Assembly (NCBI RefSeq): GCF_050789285.1 | Contig: NZ_JBOUVX010000001.1 | Location: 124,001 to 188,000, forward strand | DNA from: CAVPWP01 sp050789285 | GTDB lineage: Bacteria > Pseudomonadota > Alphaproteobacteria > Rhodobacterales > Rhodobacteraceae | Reading direction: 5' to 3' | Length of the DNA stretch: 64,000 nucleotides | Shown here: positions 1 through 8,361 of the stretch, one piece after another | Position numbering within the stretch: the stretch's first letter is position 1 | Layout: every line of letters starts with the position of its first letter | Program-made: the position numbers and the translations under genes | The notes under the pieces: generated by a model | What the model was told of the DNA's origin: nothing | What the model saw: only the letters and a program-made list of their open reading frames with translations | The model's database searches: none

Positions 1-276
1 CATCATCGCGTGGCCGTGGGCGTCGACGAATCCGGGAAGCATCGTGCGCCCGCCAAGGTCGATCGTTTCGGTGTTCTCGCCCTGAAGCGCCGACAGGTCG
101 GCCAGCGCGCCCACGGCAAGGATCGTGCCGTCCTTCGCGGCCACGGCCTCGGCCCGCGGGGCCGCGTCGTCCATCGTCAGGATCGGCCCACCGAAGTAGA
201 TCGTGTCGGCGCTATCCTGGGCCGCCACCGGACAGGCGATCGCGATGGCAAGTGCGGTGGCGGCAAGTCTGTTCAT
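1..276 (-). CDS. Amidohydrolase family protein (YtcJ-like), N-terminal fragment cut by window edge
   Basis: Only the first 92 codons are in the window; the gene continues off the left edge. The product starts with a Sec-type signal peptide (MNRLAATALAIAIACPVAAQ) and then shows the N-terminal beta-sandwich of metal-dependent amidohydrolases (IYFGGPILTMDD) followed by GFVDAHGHAM, the first metal-binding His pair. The signal peptide and this layout suggest a periplasmic YtcJ-like amidohydrolase rather than a cytoplasmic guanine deaminase, although it lies next to a purine operon. A terminator separates it from the upstream BMP gene, so it probably has its own promoter in the 277-370 stretch. The substrate cannot be told from this fragment. 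Confidence 0.75.
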   Translation of the reverse strand, partial: MNRLAATALAIAIACPVAAQDSADTIYFGGPILTMDDAAPRAEAVAAKDGTILAVGALADLSALQGENTETIDLGGRTMLPGFVDAHGHAMM

Positions 277-370
277 GCTGAAGTCCCCCTTCAAGGTGAA
301 GAAACCCTAGCACAGAGACCCGGTTTGTCACCCTTGGTGTGGCTCACCCCGGTGCCAAGTACATTGTGCG

Positions 371-403
371 GAAACGAAAAGCCCGGGTCGATGACCCGGG
401 CTT
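371..403 (-). terminator. Rho-independent terminator of the xdh/BMP operon
   Basis: A perfect 11-bp stem (379-389 with 393-403, loop of 3 nt) is followed on the minus strand by TTTTCGTTTC. It lies 25 nt past the stop codon of the BMP gene, in the right orientation to end the seven-gene minus-strand operon before the amidohydrolase. Confidence 0.85.
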
Positions 404-427
404 CACGCCGTTGAAGACAGGCACCGC

Positions 428-1510
428 TCAGCTGGGAATGTCGCCGGTGATGCCCTGCACGTAGAAGTTCATGGTGACCAACTGCTCGTCCGTCGCCACT
501 TCGCCCTCGGCCAGGAAGACCGATCCGTCCTGCTTGGCGATCGGTCCGGTGAAGGGGTGATAGGTGCCGGCGGTGATCGCGTCGATCATGCCCTGCGCCT
601 CGGCGCGGATCTCTTCCGGGATGGCATCGGTCATCTCGCCGATCACCACCTCTCCCTCGGTCATTCCGCCCCAGCTGTGGGTCGATTCCCAGGTCCCTTC
701 GAGAACGGCCTGCACCCGCTTGATGTAGTAGGGCGACCATTCGTCGATGATCGAGGCCACGCGCGGGCTGGGCTTGTACTCGGCCATGTCGGACGCCTGG
801 CCGAAGCCGATGACGCCCGGTGTCTTCGCCATTTCGGCCAGCGGCGCGGTCGAATCGGTGTGCTGGGCGATCACGTCGACGCCCTGTTCGATCATCGCCT
901 TGGCGGCATCGGCTTCCTTCGCCGGGTCGAACCAGGTGTAGGCCCAGATCACCACAAGCTCGACCTCGGGGTTCACCTTCTGGGCGTGCAGGAAGAACGA
1001 GTTGATGCCCTGGATCACTTCGGGAATCGGGAACGAGGCGATGTAGCCGATCTTGTTCGTCTTCGTCATCCGGCCCGCGATATGCCCGATGACGGCGCGG
1101 CCTTCGTAGAAGCGGGCGTCATAGGTCGCCAGGTTCGCGGCGCGCTTGTAGCCGGTGGCATGTTCGAACTTCACGTCCGGGAACTTCTCGGCCGCGGCCA
1201 CGGTCGCGTCCATGAAGCCGAAGGAGGTGGTGAAGATCAGGCCGCAGCCGGACAGCGCCATCTGCGCCATCACGCGCTCGGCGTCCGCGCCTTCGGGCAC
1301 GCTTTCCTGGTAGACGGTCTCGACCGCGTCGCCGAACTGCGCTTCGACGGCAAGCCGGCCCTGGTCATGCTGGAAGGTCCATCCGCCGTCTCCGATCGGG
1401 CCGACATAGACGAAGCCGACCTTCAGCGGCGATTGTGCCCGCGCGGGCAGGCCCAGCGCCGCGGCCGTCGCGGCGGCAGCGCCCGAGGCGAGAAGCGTTC
1501 TTCTTTTCAC
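428..1510 (-). CDS. BMP-family ABC transporter substrate-binding protein (nucleoside/purine uptake)
   Basis: The 360-residue periplasmic binding protein has a twin-arginine-like signal (KRRTLLASG, ending LPARAQ) and the BMP/PnrA fold signatures KVGFVYVGPIGDGGWTFQHD near the N-terminus, GCGLIFTTSFGFMD and IGFGQASDM. BMP proteins bind nucleosides or related purines for ABC importers. The GTG start is chosen because it begins the signal peptide and has AGGGAG nine bases upstream; an out-of-frame ATG lies just before it. It is the last gene of the operon, 53 nt after the second permease, and is followed by a strong terminator. Location beside xdhABC points to a purine base or nucleoside as ligand, which is inference. 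Confidence 0.9.
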   Translation of the reverse strand: MKRRTLLASGAAAATAAALGLPARAQSPLKVGFVYVGPIGDGGWTFQHDQGRLAVEAQFGDAVETVYQESVPEGADAERVMAQMALSGCGLIFTTSFGFMDATVAAAEKFPDVKFEHATGYKRAANLATYDARFYEGRAVIGHIAGRMTKTNKIGYIASFPIPEVIQGINSFFLHAQKVNPEVELVVIWAYTWFDPAKEADAAKAMIEQGVDVIAQHTDSTAPLAEMAKTPGVIGFGQASDMAEYKPSPRVASIIDEWSPYYIKRVQAVLEGTWESTHSWGGMTEGEVVIGEMTDAIPEEIRAEAQGMIDAITAGTYHPFTGPIAKQDGSVFLAEGEVATDEQLVTMNFYVQGITGDIPS

Positions 1511-1563
1511 GAAACATACTCCCTGTTTTGCGGGGCTCCCCAAGGCCCCGGTGAAGTGGCGCC

Positions 1564-2496
1564 TCAGTTCGAGGCGTGGAAAACCCGGCCAAGCGAGGCC
1601 GGCGCGTTCATCGCCGCGCGCGACCTGTCGGCCGAGATGATGACCAGCACGAGGATCGTTATCAGATACGGCGACATCGACAAGATTTCGACAGGAACCT
1701 TCACGCCTGCGGCCTGCAGGTTCAGCTGCAAAACCGCTATTCCGCCGAAAAGGTAGGCGCCCAGAAGAACGCGCCAGGGTTTCCAGGACGCGAAGACCAC
1801 GATGGCAAGGGCGATCCAGCCCGCGCCGGCGGTCATGCCTTCGGTCCATTGCGGCACGCGCACAAGGCTCAGGTAGGCCCCGCCCAGCCCGGCACAGGCC
1901 CCACCGAAGGCGATGGCGGCGATGCGGATGCGCACCACCTTGTAGCCAAGGGCATGGGCGCTGTCGTGGCTTTCGCCGACCGCGCGCAGGACAAGGCCCG
2001 CGCGGGTGTACTTTAGGAAGGCCCAGACCCCCGCGACGATCACAAGCGACAGGTAGACGACCGGATCGTGCTGGAACAGCACCGGTCCGATCACGGGGAC
2101 GTCGGCCAGAAGCGGGATGTTCCAGTCCGGCACCAGGGGCGCGCGGATGCCGACGTAGCTTTGTCCGATCAGCGCCGAGAACCCCAGTCCGAACAGCGTA
2201 AGCGCCAGCCCCGTCGCGACCTGGTTCGACAGGAGGTATTGCGTCAGCAATCCGAAGATCATCGAGAAGGCGGCCGAGCCCAGCGCCGCCGCCAGAAAGC
2301 CCAGCGTCGGGCTGCCGGTTTCGACGGCGACGATGAAGCCGGTGACCGCGCCGATGATCATCATCCCCTCGACGCCCAGGTTCAGGACGCCCGCCTTCTC
2401 GACCACAAGCTCGCCGATGGCCGCCAGCAGGATCGGCGTCGCCGCGACCATGAGAGAGGCCGCAAGGAGGATCGGGTTGATCGAGGACAGATCCAT
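1564..2496 (-). CDS. ABC transporter permease, nucleoside/BMP type (NupQ/YufQ-like)
   Basis: A 310-residue inner-membrane permease of the branched-chain amino acid/nucleoside superfamily (BPD_transp_2). Hydrophobic segments run through the protein, and the family stretch GVLNLGVEGMMIIGA is near residue 35-50, the usual signature of the smaller permease in BMP-type systems. It pairs with the permease encoded just upstream to form the membrane channel. Its ATG overlaps the upstream TGA by one base (TGATG), so translation is probably coupled. A 53-nt gap separates it from the binding protein gene downstream. Confidence 0.9.
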   Translation of the reverse strand: MDLSSINPILLAASLMVAATPILLAAIGELVVEKAGVLNLGVEGMMIIGAVTGFIVAVETGSPTLGFLAAALGSAAFSMIFGLLTQYLLSNQVATGLALTLFGLGFSALIGQSYVGIRAPLVPDWNIPLLADVPVIGPVLFQHDPVVYLSLVIVAGVWAFLKYTRAGLVLRAVGESHDSAHALGYKVVRIRIAAIAFGGACAGLGGAYLSLVRVPQWTEGMTAGAGWIALAIVVFASWKPWRVLLGAYLFGGIAVLQLNLQAAGVKVPVEILSMSPYLITILVLVIISADRSRAAMNAPASLGRVFHASN

Positions 2497-3581
2497 CACG
2501 CCACCTCTGCCCGGCCAAGCCGGATGCGATAGTTGGTCAGTACATCGCCCGCCAGAAGGAAGAACAGCAGCATCCCCTGAAAGGCCTGGATCGCCGCGGC
2601 CGGGATGCCCAGCATGAACTGCGAAAGCTCGCCCCCGATGTAGGTCAGCGCCATCAGAAGGCCCGCCAGCAGGATGCCGACCGGATGAAGCCGGCCAAGG
2701 AAGGCTACGATGATCGCCGTGAAGCCGTAGCCCACGTTGAAGTCGATCGAGATCTGCCGCGCCGGCCCCGCCACCTCGAAAAGCCCGGCCATGCCGGCCA
2801 GAAGGCCCGACAGGCCAAGGCAGAAGATCACCAGGCGATTGGGCGAGATGCCCGCAAAGCGCGCGGCCCGCGGGGCCTGCCCCGCAAGGCGGATGTTGAA
2901 CCCCATGATATGCCGGTTGAGCAGCACGTAGGCGAAGATCACCGCGATGAAGGCCGCCACGACGCCCCAGTGCATGCCGGTGCCGGCGATCAGCTCGGTA
3001 TTGGCGGCCGAGGGGTATTGCTGAAGGTTGCGGCTGCCGGGGAAACCCGCGCCCTCGGGGTTGCGCAGAAGCCCCAGCGACATCGACGCAAGGATGTTCT
3101 GCGCGACATAGACCAGCAGAAGCGATACGAGGATCTCGTTTGTGTTGAAGCGCGTGCGCAGGATGGCCGGGATCATCGCCCAGGCCCAGCCGCCGAGCGC
3201 CCCCGCGATCACCATCAGCGGAAAGATCCACCAGGCTTCGAGCGGGTAAAGCGCCAGCGCAACGCCCGCGCCGCAGATCGCGCCGATGATGTATTGCCCC
3301 TCTGCGCCGATGTTCCAGATGCCCGCGCGAAAGCCCAGCGACAGGCCGATGGCGATCAGGATCAGCGGCCCGGCCTTGACCAGAAGCTGCGGCCGCGAAT
3401 AGGCCGCGACCTGTTCGTTGAAAAGCGGGTCCCAGAAGATCAGCCGGATCGCCGCAACCGGGTCCTTGCCCAGGGCCGCGAACATGATCCCGCCCGCGAT
3501 CATCGTGGCGAGCACGGCAAGAAGCGGCGTCGCCGCCGTCCAGCCGCGCGAGGGCTGCGGGCGCCGTTCAAGCCGGATCAT
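2496..3581 (-). CDS. ABC transporter permease, nucleoside/BMP type (NupP/YufP-like)
   Basis: This 361-residue protein is the larger permease of the BMP-type importer. It has an N-terminal anchor (residues about 20-37), a periplasmic stretch, and then multiple membrane segments with GIWNIGAEGQYIIGAI, the counterpart of the GVLNLGVEG motif in its partner. It starts 6 nt after the ATPase gene stop and overlaps the next permease start by one base. In Bacillus and streptococcal relatives such pairs carry nucleosides; a role in purine uptake here follows from the xdh genes in the same operon. Confidence 0.9.
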   Translation of the reverse strand: MIRLERRPQPSRGWTAATPLLAVLATMIAGGIMFAALGKDPVAAIRLIFWDPLFNEQVAAYSRPQLLVKAGPLILIAIGLSLGFRAGIWNIGAEGQYIIGAICGAGVALALYPLEAWWIFPLMVIAGALGGWAWAMIPAILRTRFNTNEILVSLLLVYVAQNILASMSLGLLRNPEGAGFPGSRNLQQYPSAANTELIAGTGMHWGVVAAFIAVIFAYVLLNRHIMGFNIRLAGQAPRAARFAGISPNRLVIFCLGLSGLLAGMAGLFEVAGPARQISIDFNVGYGFTAIIVAFLGRLHPVGILLAGLLMALTYIGGELSQFMLGIPAAAIQAFQGMLLFFLLAGDVLTNYRIRLGRAEVA

Positions 3582-3587
3582 GGCTGC

Positions 3588-5117
3588 CTAGCCGTCGACA
3601 TGCGCGACCTCCATGTCGTGGGCGCCGCCCATCATCAGCCCGATCGCCTCGATCGTCAGGTCCTGGGTCGGCCGGGGCGCAGAGAGCCGCCCTTCGTTCA
3701 AGGCCGCGAAACGGTCCGAGATCTCGATCAGTTCGTCCAGATCCTGACTGATCACGATCACCGCCGCGCCGCGCCCGGCCAGGTCGAGGATCGCCTGCCG
3801 GATCGCCGCCGCCGCCGAGGCGTCGACGCCCCAGGTCGGCTGGTTCACCGCAAGCACCCTTGGTTCCTGCAGGATCTCGCGGCCGATGACGAATTTCTGA
3901 AGGTTGCCCCCCGACAGGGATCGCGCCGCGTTCTCGGGTCCCGGGGTGCGCACGTCGAAGGCCGCGATGACCTTTTCGGCGAAGGTCCGGGCCTTCGGCC
4001 AGTCAAGGAAGCCCCGGTTGGCGAAACCCTGCCGCACGGTGCCGGTCAGCACCGCGTTTTCGGTCAGGCTCATGTCGGGGGCCGCGGCGTGGCCCAGCCG
4101 TTCCTCGGGCGCGGCAAGAATGCCCAGCCTGCGGCGGGCATTGGGACCGAGGTGCCCGATCGGCGTGTCGCCAAGCTCGATCGCTTCGGGGTCGCTGCGC
4201 AGTTCGCCCGAAAGCGCCGCCAGAAGCTCGTCCTGGCCGTTTCCGGCGACGCCGCCGATCCCCAGCACCTCGCCTTCGCGCACCTCGAAGGCGACCGATC
4301 GAAGCGGCGTGCCGAAGGCCGTGGGCGCGGGCGCCGACAGCGCGTTGAGCCGCAGCGCCACCGGGCCAAGGCTTTCGCTGGCGCGTTTCGGCGTCAGCAG
4401 CGTCGTGCCCACCATCATCTCGGCCAGGTCGCGCGCGCTTTTTTCGCGCGGGTTGCAGCGCCCCACGACCTTGCCCAGCCGCAGGATCGTCGCCGCGTCG
4501 CAGAGCGACCGGATCTCTTCAAGCTTGTGCGAGATATAGAGGATCGCCGTGCCTTCCGACGACAGCTTCCGCAGCGTTTCGAACAGGATGCCGACCTCCT
4601 GCGGGGTCAGCACGCTGGTCGGTTCGTCCATGATCAGAAGCTTGGGGTCCTGCAGCAGGCAGCGGATGATCTCGACCCGCTGGCGTTCTCCGGCCGACAG
4701 GTCGCCCACAAGGCGGTGCGGGTCCAGCGGCAGGCCGTAGGTTTCGCTCACGTGGCGGATGCGGCTTGCCAGCTCGCGCGCGGGGGGCGGGTTCTCCATC
4801 CCCAGCGCCACGTTCTCGGCCACGTCGAGCGCCTCGAAGAGCGAAAAGTGCTGGAACACCATCGCGATGCCGGCCTGCCGCGCTACATGGGGCGAGGCGG
4901 GGGCATAGGCCGTGCCATTCAGGCGCATGGCCCCCGAATCCGGCCGCACGAGGCCATAGATCATCTTCACCAGCGTCGACTTGCCCGCGCCGTTCTCGCC
5001 CAGAAGGGCGTGCACCTCGCCCTGGGCGATCTCGAAGGACACATCGCTGTTGGCGACGACGCCGGGATAGGCCTTGGTCAGGCCGTCGATCGTCAGAAGT
5101 GATTTCGTCCCCGTCAC
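3588..5117 (-). CDS. ABC transporter ATPase, nucleoside/BMP type (NupO/YufO-like), two ATPase domains
   Basis: The 509-residue cytoplasmic ATPase has two nucleotide-binding domains. The first carries a full Walker A (GENGAGKST) near residue 40, LSAGERQRVEI and LLIMDEPTSVLTP; the second has the degenerate Walker A (GVAGNGQDE) and LSGGNLQKFVIGREI usual in the sugar/nucleoside class. The GTG start is preferred because it overlaps the xdhC stop as GTGA, and the protein from there begins with the normal N-terminus (VTGTKSLLTIDGLTKAYPGV). It powers the two permeases encoded next to it. Confidence 0.92.
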   Translation of the reverse strand: MTGTKSLLTIDGLTKAYPGVVANSDVSFEIAQGEVHALLGENGAGKSTLVKMIYGLVRPDSGAMRLNGTAYAPASPHVARQAGIAMVFQHFSLFEALDVAENVALGMENPPPARELASRIRHVSETYGLPLDPHRLVGDLSAGERQRVEIIRCLLQDPKLLIMDEPTSVLTPQEVGILFETLRKLSSEGTAILYISHKLEEIRSLCDAATILRLGKVVGRCNPREKSARDLAEMMVGTTLLTPKRASESLGPVALRLNALSAPAPTAFGTPLRSVAFEVREGEVLGIGGVAGNGQDELLAALSGELRSDPEAIELGDTPIGHLGPNARRRLGILAAPEERLGHAAAPDMSLTENAVLTGTVRQGFANRGFLDWPKARTFAEKVIAAFDVRTPGPENAARSLSGGNLQKFVIGREILQEPRVLAVNQPTWGVDASAAAAIRQAILDLAGRGAAVIVISQDLDELIEISDRFAALNEGRLSAPRPTQDLTIEAIGLMMGGAHDMEVAHVDG

Positions 5118-6061
5118 CCTGTGGCGTCCTTTTCGGCGCTCTCGGTCCGTTGGTCCTTCAGTAGCGCGGCCGCGACCCCCACGGCAATGGCCTGCGGATG
5201 CTTGCCAAGGGACGGATCGCCGATCGGGCAGGCGATGCGCGCGATCTGGGCGTCCTCGTGCCCCAACTGGCGCAGGCGCGACCGGAAGCGCGCCCACTTC
5301 GTCTTCGAACCGATCAGGCCCGCGCGCCGGAAGCCGTGATGCAGAAGCCGATGGCAGAGTTCGAGGTCGAGCGCGTGGGAATAGGTCATCACCAGATGCT
5401 CGGCCTCGTGCGGGGCATAGCGCACCACCTCGGCGGGGGCCACGGCGACAAGCCGGGTGACGCGCGGCGGGATCGCGTCGGGAAAGCGGTCTGGCGCGGT
5501 GTCGACCCAGGTGATCGCGATTTCGGGCAGGGGGGCCAGAACGTCGACGATGGCGCGCCCGACGTGGCCCGCCCCGTAAAGCCAAAGCGCCCGAGCGGGC
5601 CTTTGGCGCGGCTCGACCATCCAGCCCGCGACGATGCCGGGGCCAGGGGCCTTGCCCTGTGCCCGCGCCGCGTTCAGAAGCCGCCGCACCGCAAGCGGCA
5701 TCGCCGTTGCCGGGCCGGGCAGCGGGCGGGCGATCGCCTCGCCGGTCGCCGGCCCGAGCCGCGCCGCATCCCAGACTTCGGTCAGAAGGGTCACGCCGCC
5801 GCCGCAGCATTGCCCCAGCGCGGGGCCCAGCGGCAGCCGGTCCAGCCGGTCTGACCCCGTCGCCAGAACGGCGCGCGCCCGGGCTGCGGCCTCGTGTTCC
5901 AGCGCGCCGCCGCCGATCGTGCCGGACTGGCCGCCGGGCCAGACCAGCATCGCCGCGCCGACCTCGCGCGGGGCCGAGCCTTCGACGCCGGCCACCACGA
6001 CCCGTGCGACGCGCCCTTCGCGCGCGATCGTCGCGGCAAGGGTGTCGGTGTCGAAGCTCAT
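5114..6061 (-). CDS. xdhC: Xanthine dehydrogenase accessory protein XdhC
   Basis: XdhC binds molybdenum cofactor and delivers the sulfurated form to xanthine dehydrogenase. The 315-residue product has the XdhC N-terminal domain (VVAGVEGSAPREVGAAMLV, then GQCCGGGVTLLTE) and a C-terminal Rossmann-like domain (LYGAGHVGRAIVDVL) ending with the usual LIGSKTKWARFRSRL. The ATG overlaps the xdhB stop by 4 nt (ATGA) and the gene overlaps the ABC ATPase by 4 nt, placing cofactor loading and substrate import under one transcript. The stretch ACPIGDPSLGKHPQAIAVGVAA near the end is also typical of the family. Confidence 0.95.
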   Translation of the reverse strand: MSFDTDTLAATIAREGRVARVVVAGVEGSAPREVGAAMLVWPGGQSGTIGGGALEHEAAARARAVLATGSDRLDRLPLGPALGQCCGGGVTLLTEVWDAARLGPATGEAIARPLPGPATAMPLAVRRLLNAARAQGKAPGPGIVAGWMVEPRQRPARALWLYGAGHVGRAIVDVLAPLPEIAITWVDTAPDRFPDAIPPRVTRLVAVAPAEVVRYAPHEAEHLVMTYSHALDLELCHRLLHHGFRRAGLIGSKTKWARFRSRLRQLGHEDAQIARIACPIGDPSLGKHPQAIAVGVAAALLKDQRTESAEKDATG

Positions 6062-8361
6062 CCCGCGCAGACCCGTTCGACGGCGCGCAGGATCGCCTCG
6101 GGCGTCGCCGGCGCGTCAAGATGGGGATAGCCCGTGCCGCAGGCCGCAACCGCGTCCGACAGCGCCAGGAAGGCCGAGATGCCCAGCATCAGCGGCGGCT
6201 CGCCCACCGCCTTCGAGCGATAGATCGTGTCCTCGCGGTTCTCGCCGTCCCACAGGGCCACGTTGAAGACGCGCGGGCGGTCCGAACAGGCCGGGATCTT
6301 GTAGGTCGACGGCGCGTGGGTGCGCAGACGGCCCTTGTCGTCCCAGACGAGTTCCTCGGTGGTCAGCCAGCCCGCGCCCTGGACGAAGCCGCCTTCGATC
6401 TGCCCGATGTCGATCGCGGGGTTCAGCGAGGCGCCGCAGTCGTGCAGGATGTCGGTGCGCAGGATGCGGTTTTCGCCGGTCAGCGTGTCGATCACGACTT
6501 CGGTGACGGCGGCCCCGTAGGCGAAGTAGTAGAAGGGCCGGCCCTCGCCCCGGATCCGGTCCCAGACGATCTTGGGCGTCCGGTAGAAGCCCGTGGCCGA
6601 CAGGCTGACCCGGTTCATGTAGGCGTCGCGGACGACGTCGTCGAAGGGGATCGCCTCGCGTCCGACGTGCACCATGCCGTCCTCGAAGCGGACCTTCGCG
6701 GCCTTGGCCTGGTAGCGTTCGGCAACGAAGGCGGCCAGCCGGTCGCGGATCGTGTCGCAGGCGGCCTTGACGGCCATCCCGTTAAGGTCCGACCCCGACG
6801 AGGCCGCCGTGGCCGAGGTGTTGGGCACCTTCGCGGTGTCGGTGGCGGTGATCTTCACCCGTCCCACGTTCACCCCGAAGCGGCTCGCCGCGACCTGCGC
6901 GACCTTCTGGAACAGGCCCTGTCCCATCTCGGTGCCGCCGTGGTTCATGTGGATGGACCCGTCCTGATAGACGTGAACCAGCGCGCCCGCCTGGTTGAGG
7001 TGGGTCAGGGTGAAGCTGATGCCGAACTTCACCGGCGTCAGCGCGATGCCCTTCTTCAGGATCGGATTCGCCGCGTTCCATTCGGCGATCGCCGCGCGGC
7101 GGGCGGAATAGTCCGACGTCTCGACCAGTCGCGCGGTCAGGTCGTGCAGGATGAAGTCCTCGACCGGCATGTGGTAGGGGGTCGTCTGGACCTCGCGCCC
7201 CTTCTTCCGCTTTTTCGGCGCGGCGGCATAGTAGTTGGCCAGCCGCACCTCAAGCGGATCGCGGCCCAGGTGATGGGCGACGTGGTCGACCACGCGCTCG
7301 ATCCCGATCATGCCCTGTGGCCCGCCGAAGCCGCGGAACGCGGTATTCGACTGGGTATTGGTCTTCAGCCTGTGGCTTTCGATCCGCACGGCGGGCAGGA
7401 CATAGGCGTTGTCGGCGTGCAGCATCGCCCGGTCGGCCACGGGCAGTGACAGGTCCTGGCTCCAGCCGCAGCGGGCATACTGGACGAACGCGATCCCGAG
7501 GATGCGCCCCTCGTCGTCGACGCCCACGCGGTAGTCGATGCGGAAGTCGTGGCGCTTTCCGGTGATGACCATGTCGTCGTCGCGGTCATAGCGCATCTTG
7601 CAGGGCCGCCCGGTGAGGCGCGCGGCCACCGCGCAGGTCACGGCAAGGGCGTTGCCCTGGCTTTCCTTGCCGCCGAATCCGCCGCCCATGCGCCGCACCT
7701 CGACCCGCACCGCGTTCATCGGCAGGCCCAGCGCCTCGGCCACCTTGTGCTGGATTTCCGTGGGATGCTGGGACGAGGAATGCACGATCATGTCGCCGCC
7801 TTCCTGCGGCAGCGCCAGCGCGGCCTGTCCTTCGAGGTAGAAATGCTCCTGCCCGCCGATCTCGAAGCGGCCGGTCAGGACATGGGGTGCGGCGGCGATG
7901 GCGGCGTCGGCGTCGCCCCGCCCATAGACGCGGGGGCCGTCCTCGAAGCGGCTGTTCGCGGCCAGCGCCGCGTCGATCGTCAGAAGCGCCGGCCAGTCCT
8001 CGTAGGCGACGACGGCCTTGCGCACGGCCTTGCGCGCGGCCAGGTGGCTTTCGGCCACCACCGCGAAGATCGGCTGGCCCAGGTAGTGCACGGTGTCCTT
8101 GGCCAGCAGCGGCTCGTCATGGACCGAGGGCGAGACGTCGTTGGCGAAGGGCAGGTCGGCGGCTGTCAGCACCGCCACCACGCCCGGGGCCCTGCGCACA
8201 GGGTCGAGGTCCATCGACACGATCCGGCCATGGGCGATGCTCGCGGTTCCGAAGGCAAGCGACAGCGTGCCGGCGGGTGCGGGGATGTCGTCGACATAGC
8301 GCGCCTGTCCGGTCACATGCAGCGCCGCGGCATCGTGGGGCAGGGGTTTCGCCACGCTCAT
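6058..8361 (-). CDS. xdhB: Xanthine dehydrogenase, molybdopterin-binding (large) subunit
   Basis: This 767-residue subunit oxidises hypoxanthine and xanthine at its molybdenum centre and passes electrons to XdhA. Visible family marks are GQARYVDDIPAP at the N-terminus, RRMGGGFGGKE around residue 225-235, TAFRGFGGPQGM, the substrate-loop region GISFTLTHLNQAGA, GTEMGQGLFQK, and KAVGEPPLMLG near the C-terminus with the catalytic Glu. The start (MSVAKPLPHD) is fixed by a 4-nt ATGA overlap with the xdhA stop; reading further upstream would run into xdhA. Length matches bacterial XdhB of about 770 residues. Confidence 0.96.
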   Translation of the reverse strand: MSVAKPLPHDAAALHVTGQARYVDDIPAPAGTLSLAFGTASIAHGRIVSMDLDPVRRAPGVVAVLTAADLPFANDVSPSVHDEPLLAKDTVHYLGQPIFAVVAESHLAARKAVRKAVVAYEDWPALLTIDAALAANSRFEDGPRVYGRGDADAAIAAAPHVLTGRFEIGGQEHFYLEGQAALALPQEGGDMIVHSSSQHPTEIQHKVAEALGLPMNAVRVEVRRMGGGFGGKESQGNALAVTCAVAARLTGRPCKMRYDRDDDMVITGKRHDFRIDYRVGVDDEGRILGIAFVQYARCGWSQDLSLPVADRAMLHADNAYVLPAVRIESHRLKTNTQSNTAFRGFGGPQGMIGIERVVDHVAHHLGRDPLEVRLANYYAAAPKKRKKGREVQTTPYHMPVEDFILHDLTARLVETSDYSARRAAIAEWNAANPILKKGIALTPVKFGISFTLTHLNQAGALVHVYQDGSIHMNHGGTEMGQGLFQKVAQVAASRFGVNVGRVKITATDTAKVPNTSATAASSGSDLNGMAVKAACDTIRDRLAAFVAERYQAKAAKVRFEDGMVHVGREAIPFDDVVRDAYMNRVSLSATGFYRTPKIVWDRIRGEGRPFYYFAYGAAVTEVVIDTLTGENRILRTDILHDCGASLNPAIDIGQIEGGFVQGAGWLTTEELVWDDKGRLRTHAPSTYKIPACSDRPRVFNVALWDGENREDTIYRSKAVGEPPLMLGISAFLALSDAVAACGTGYPHLDAPATPEAILRAVERVCAG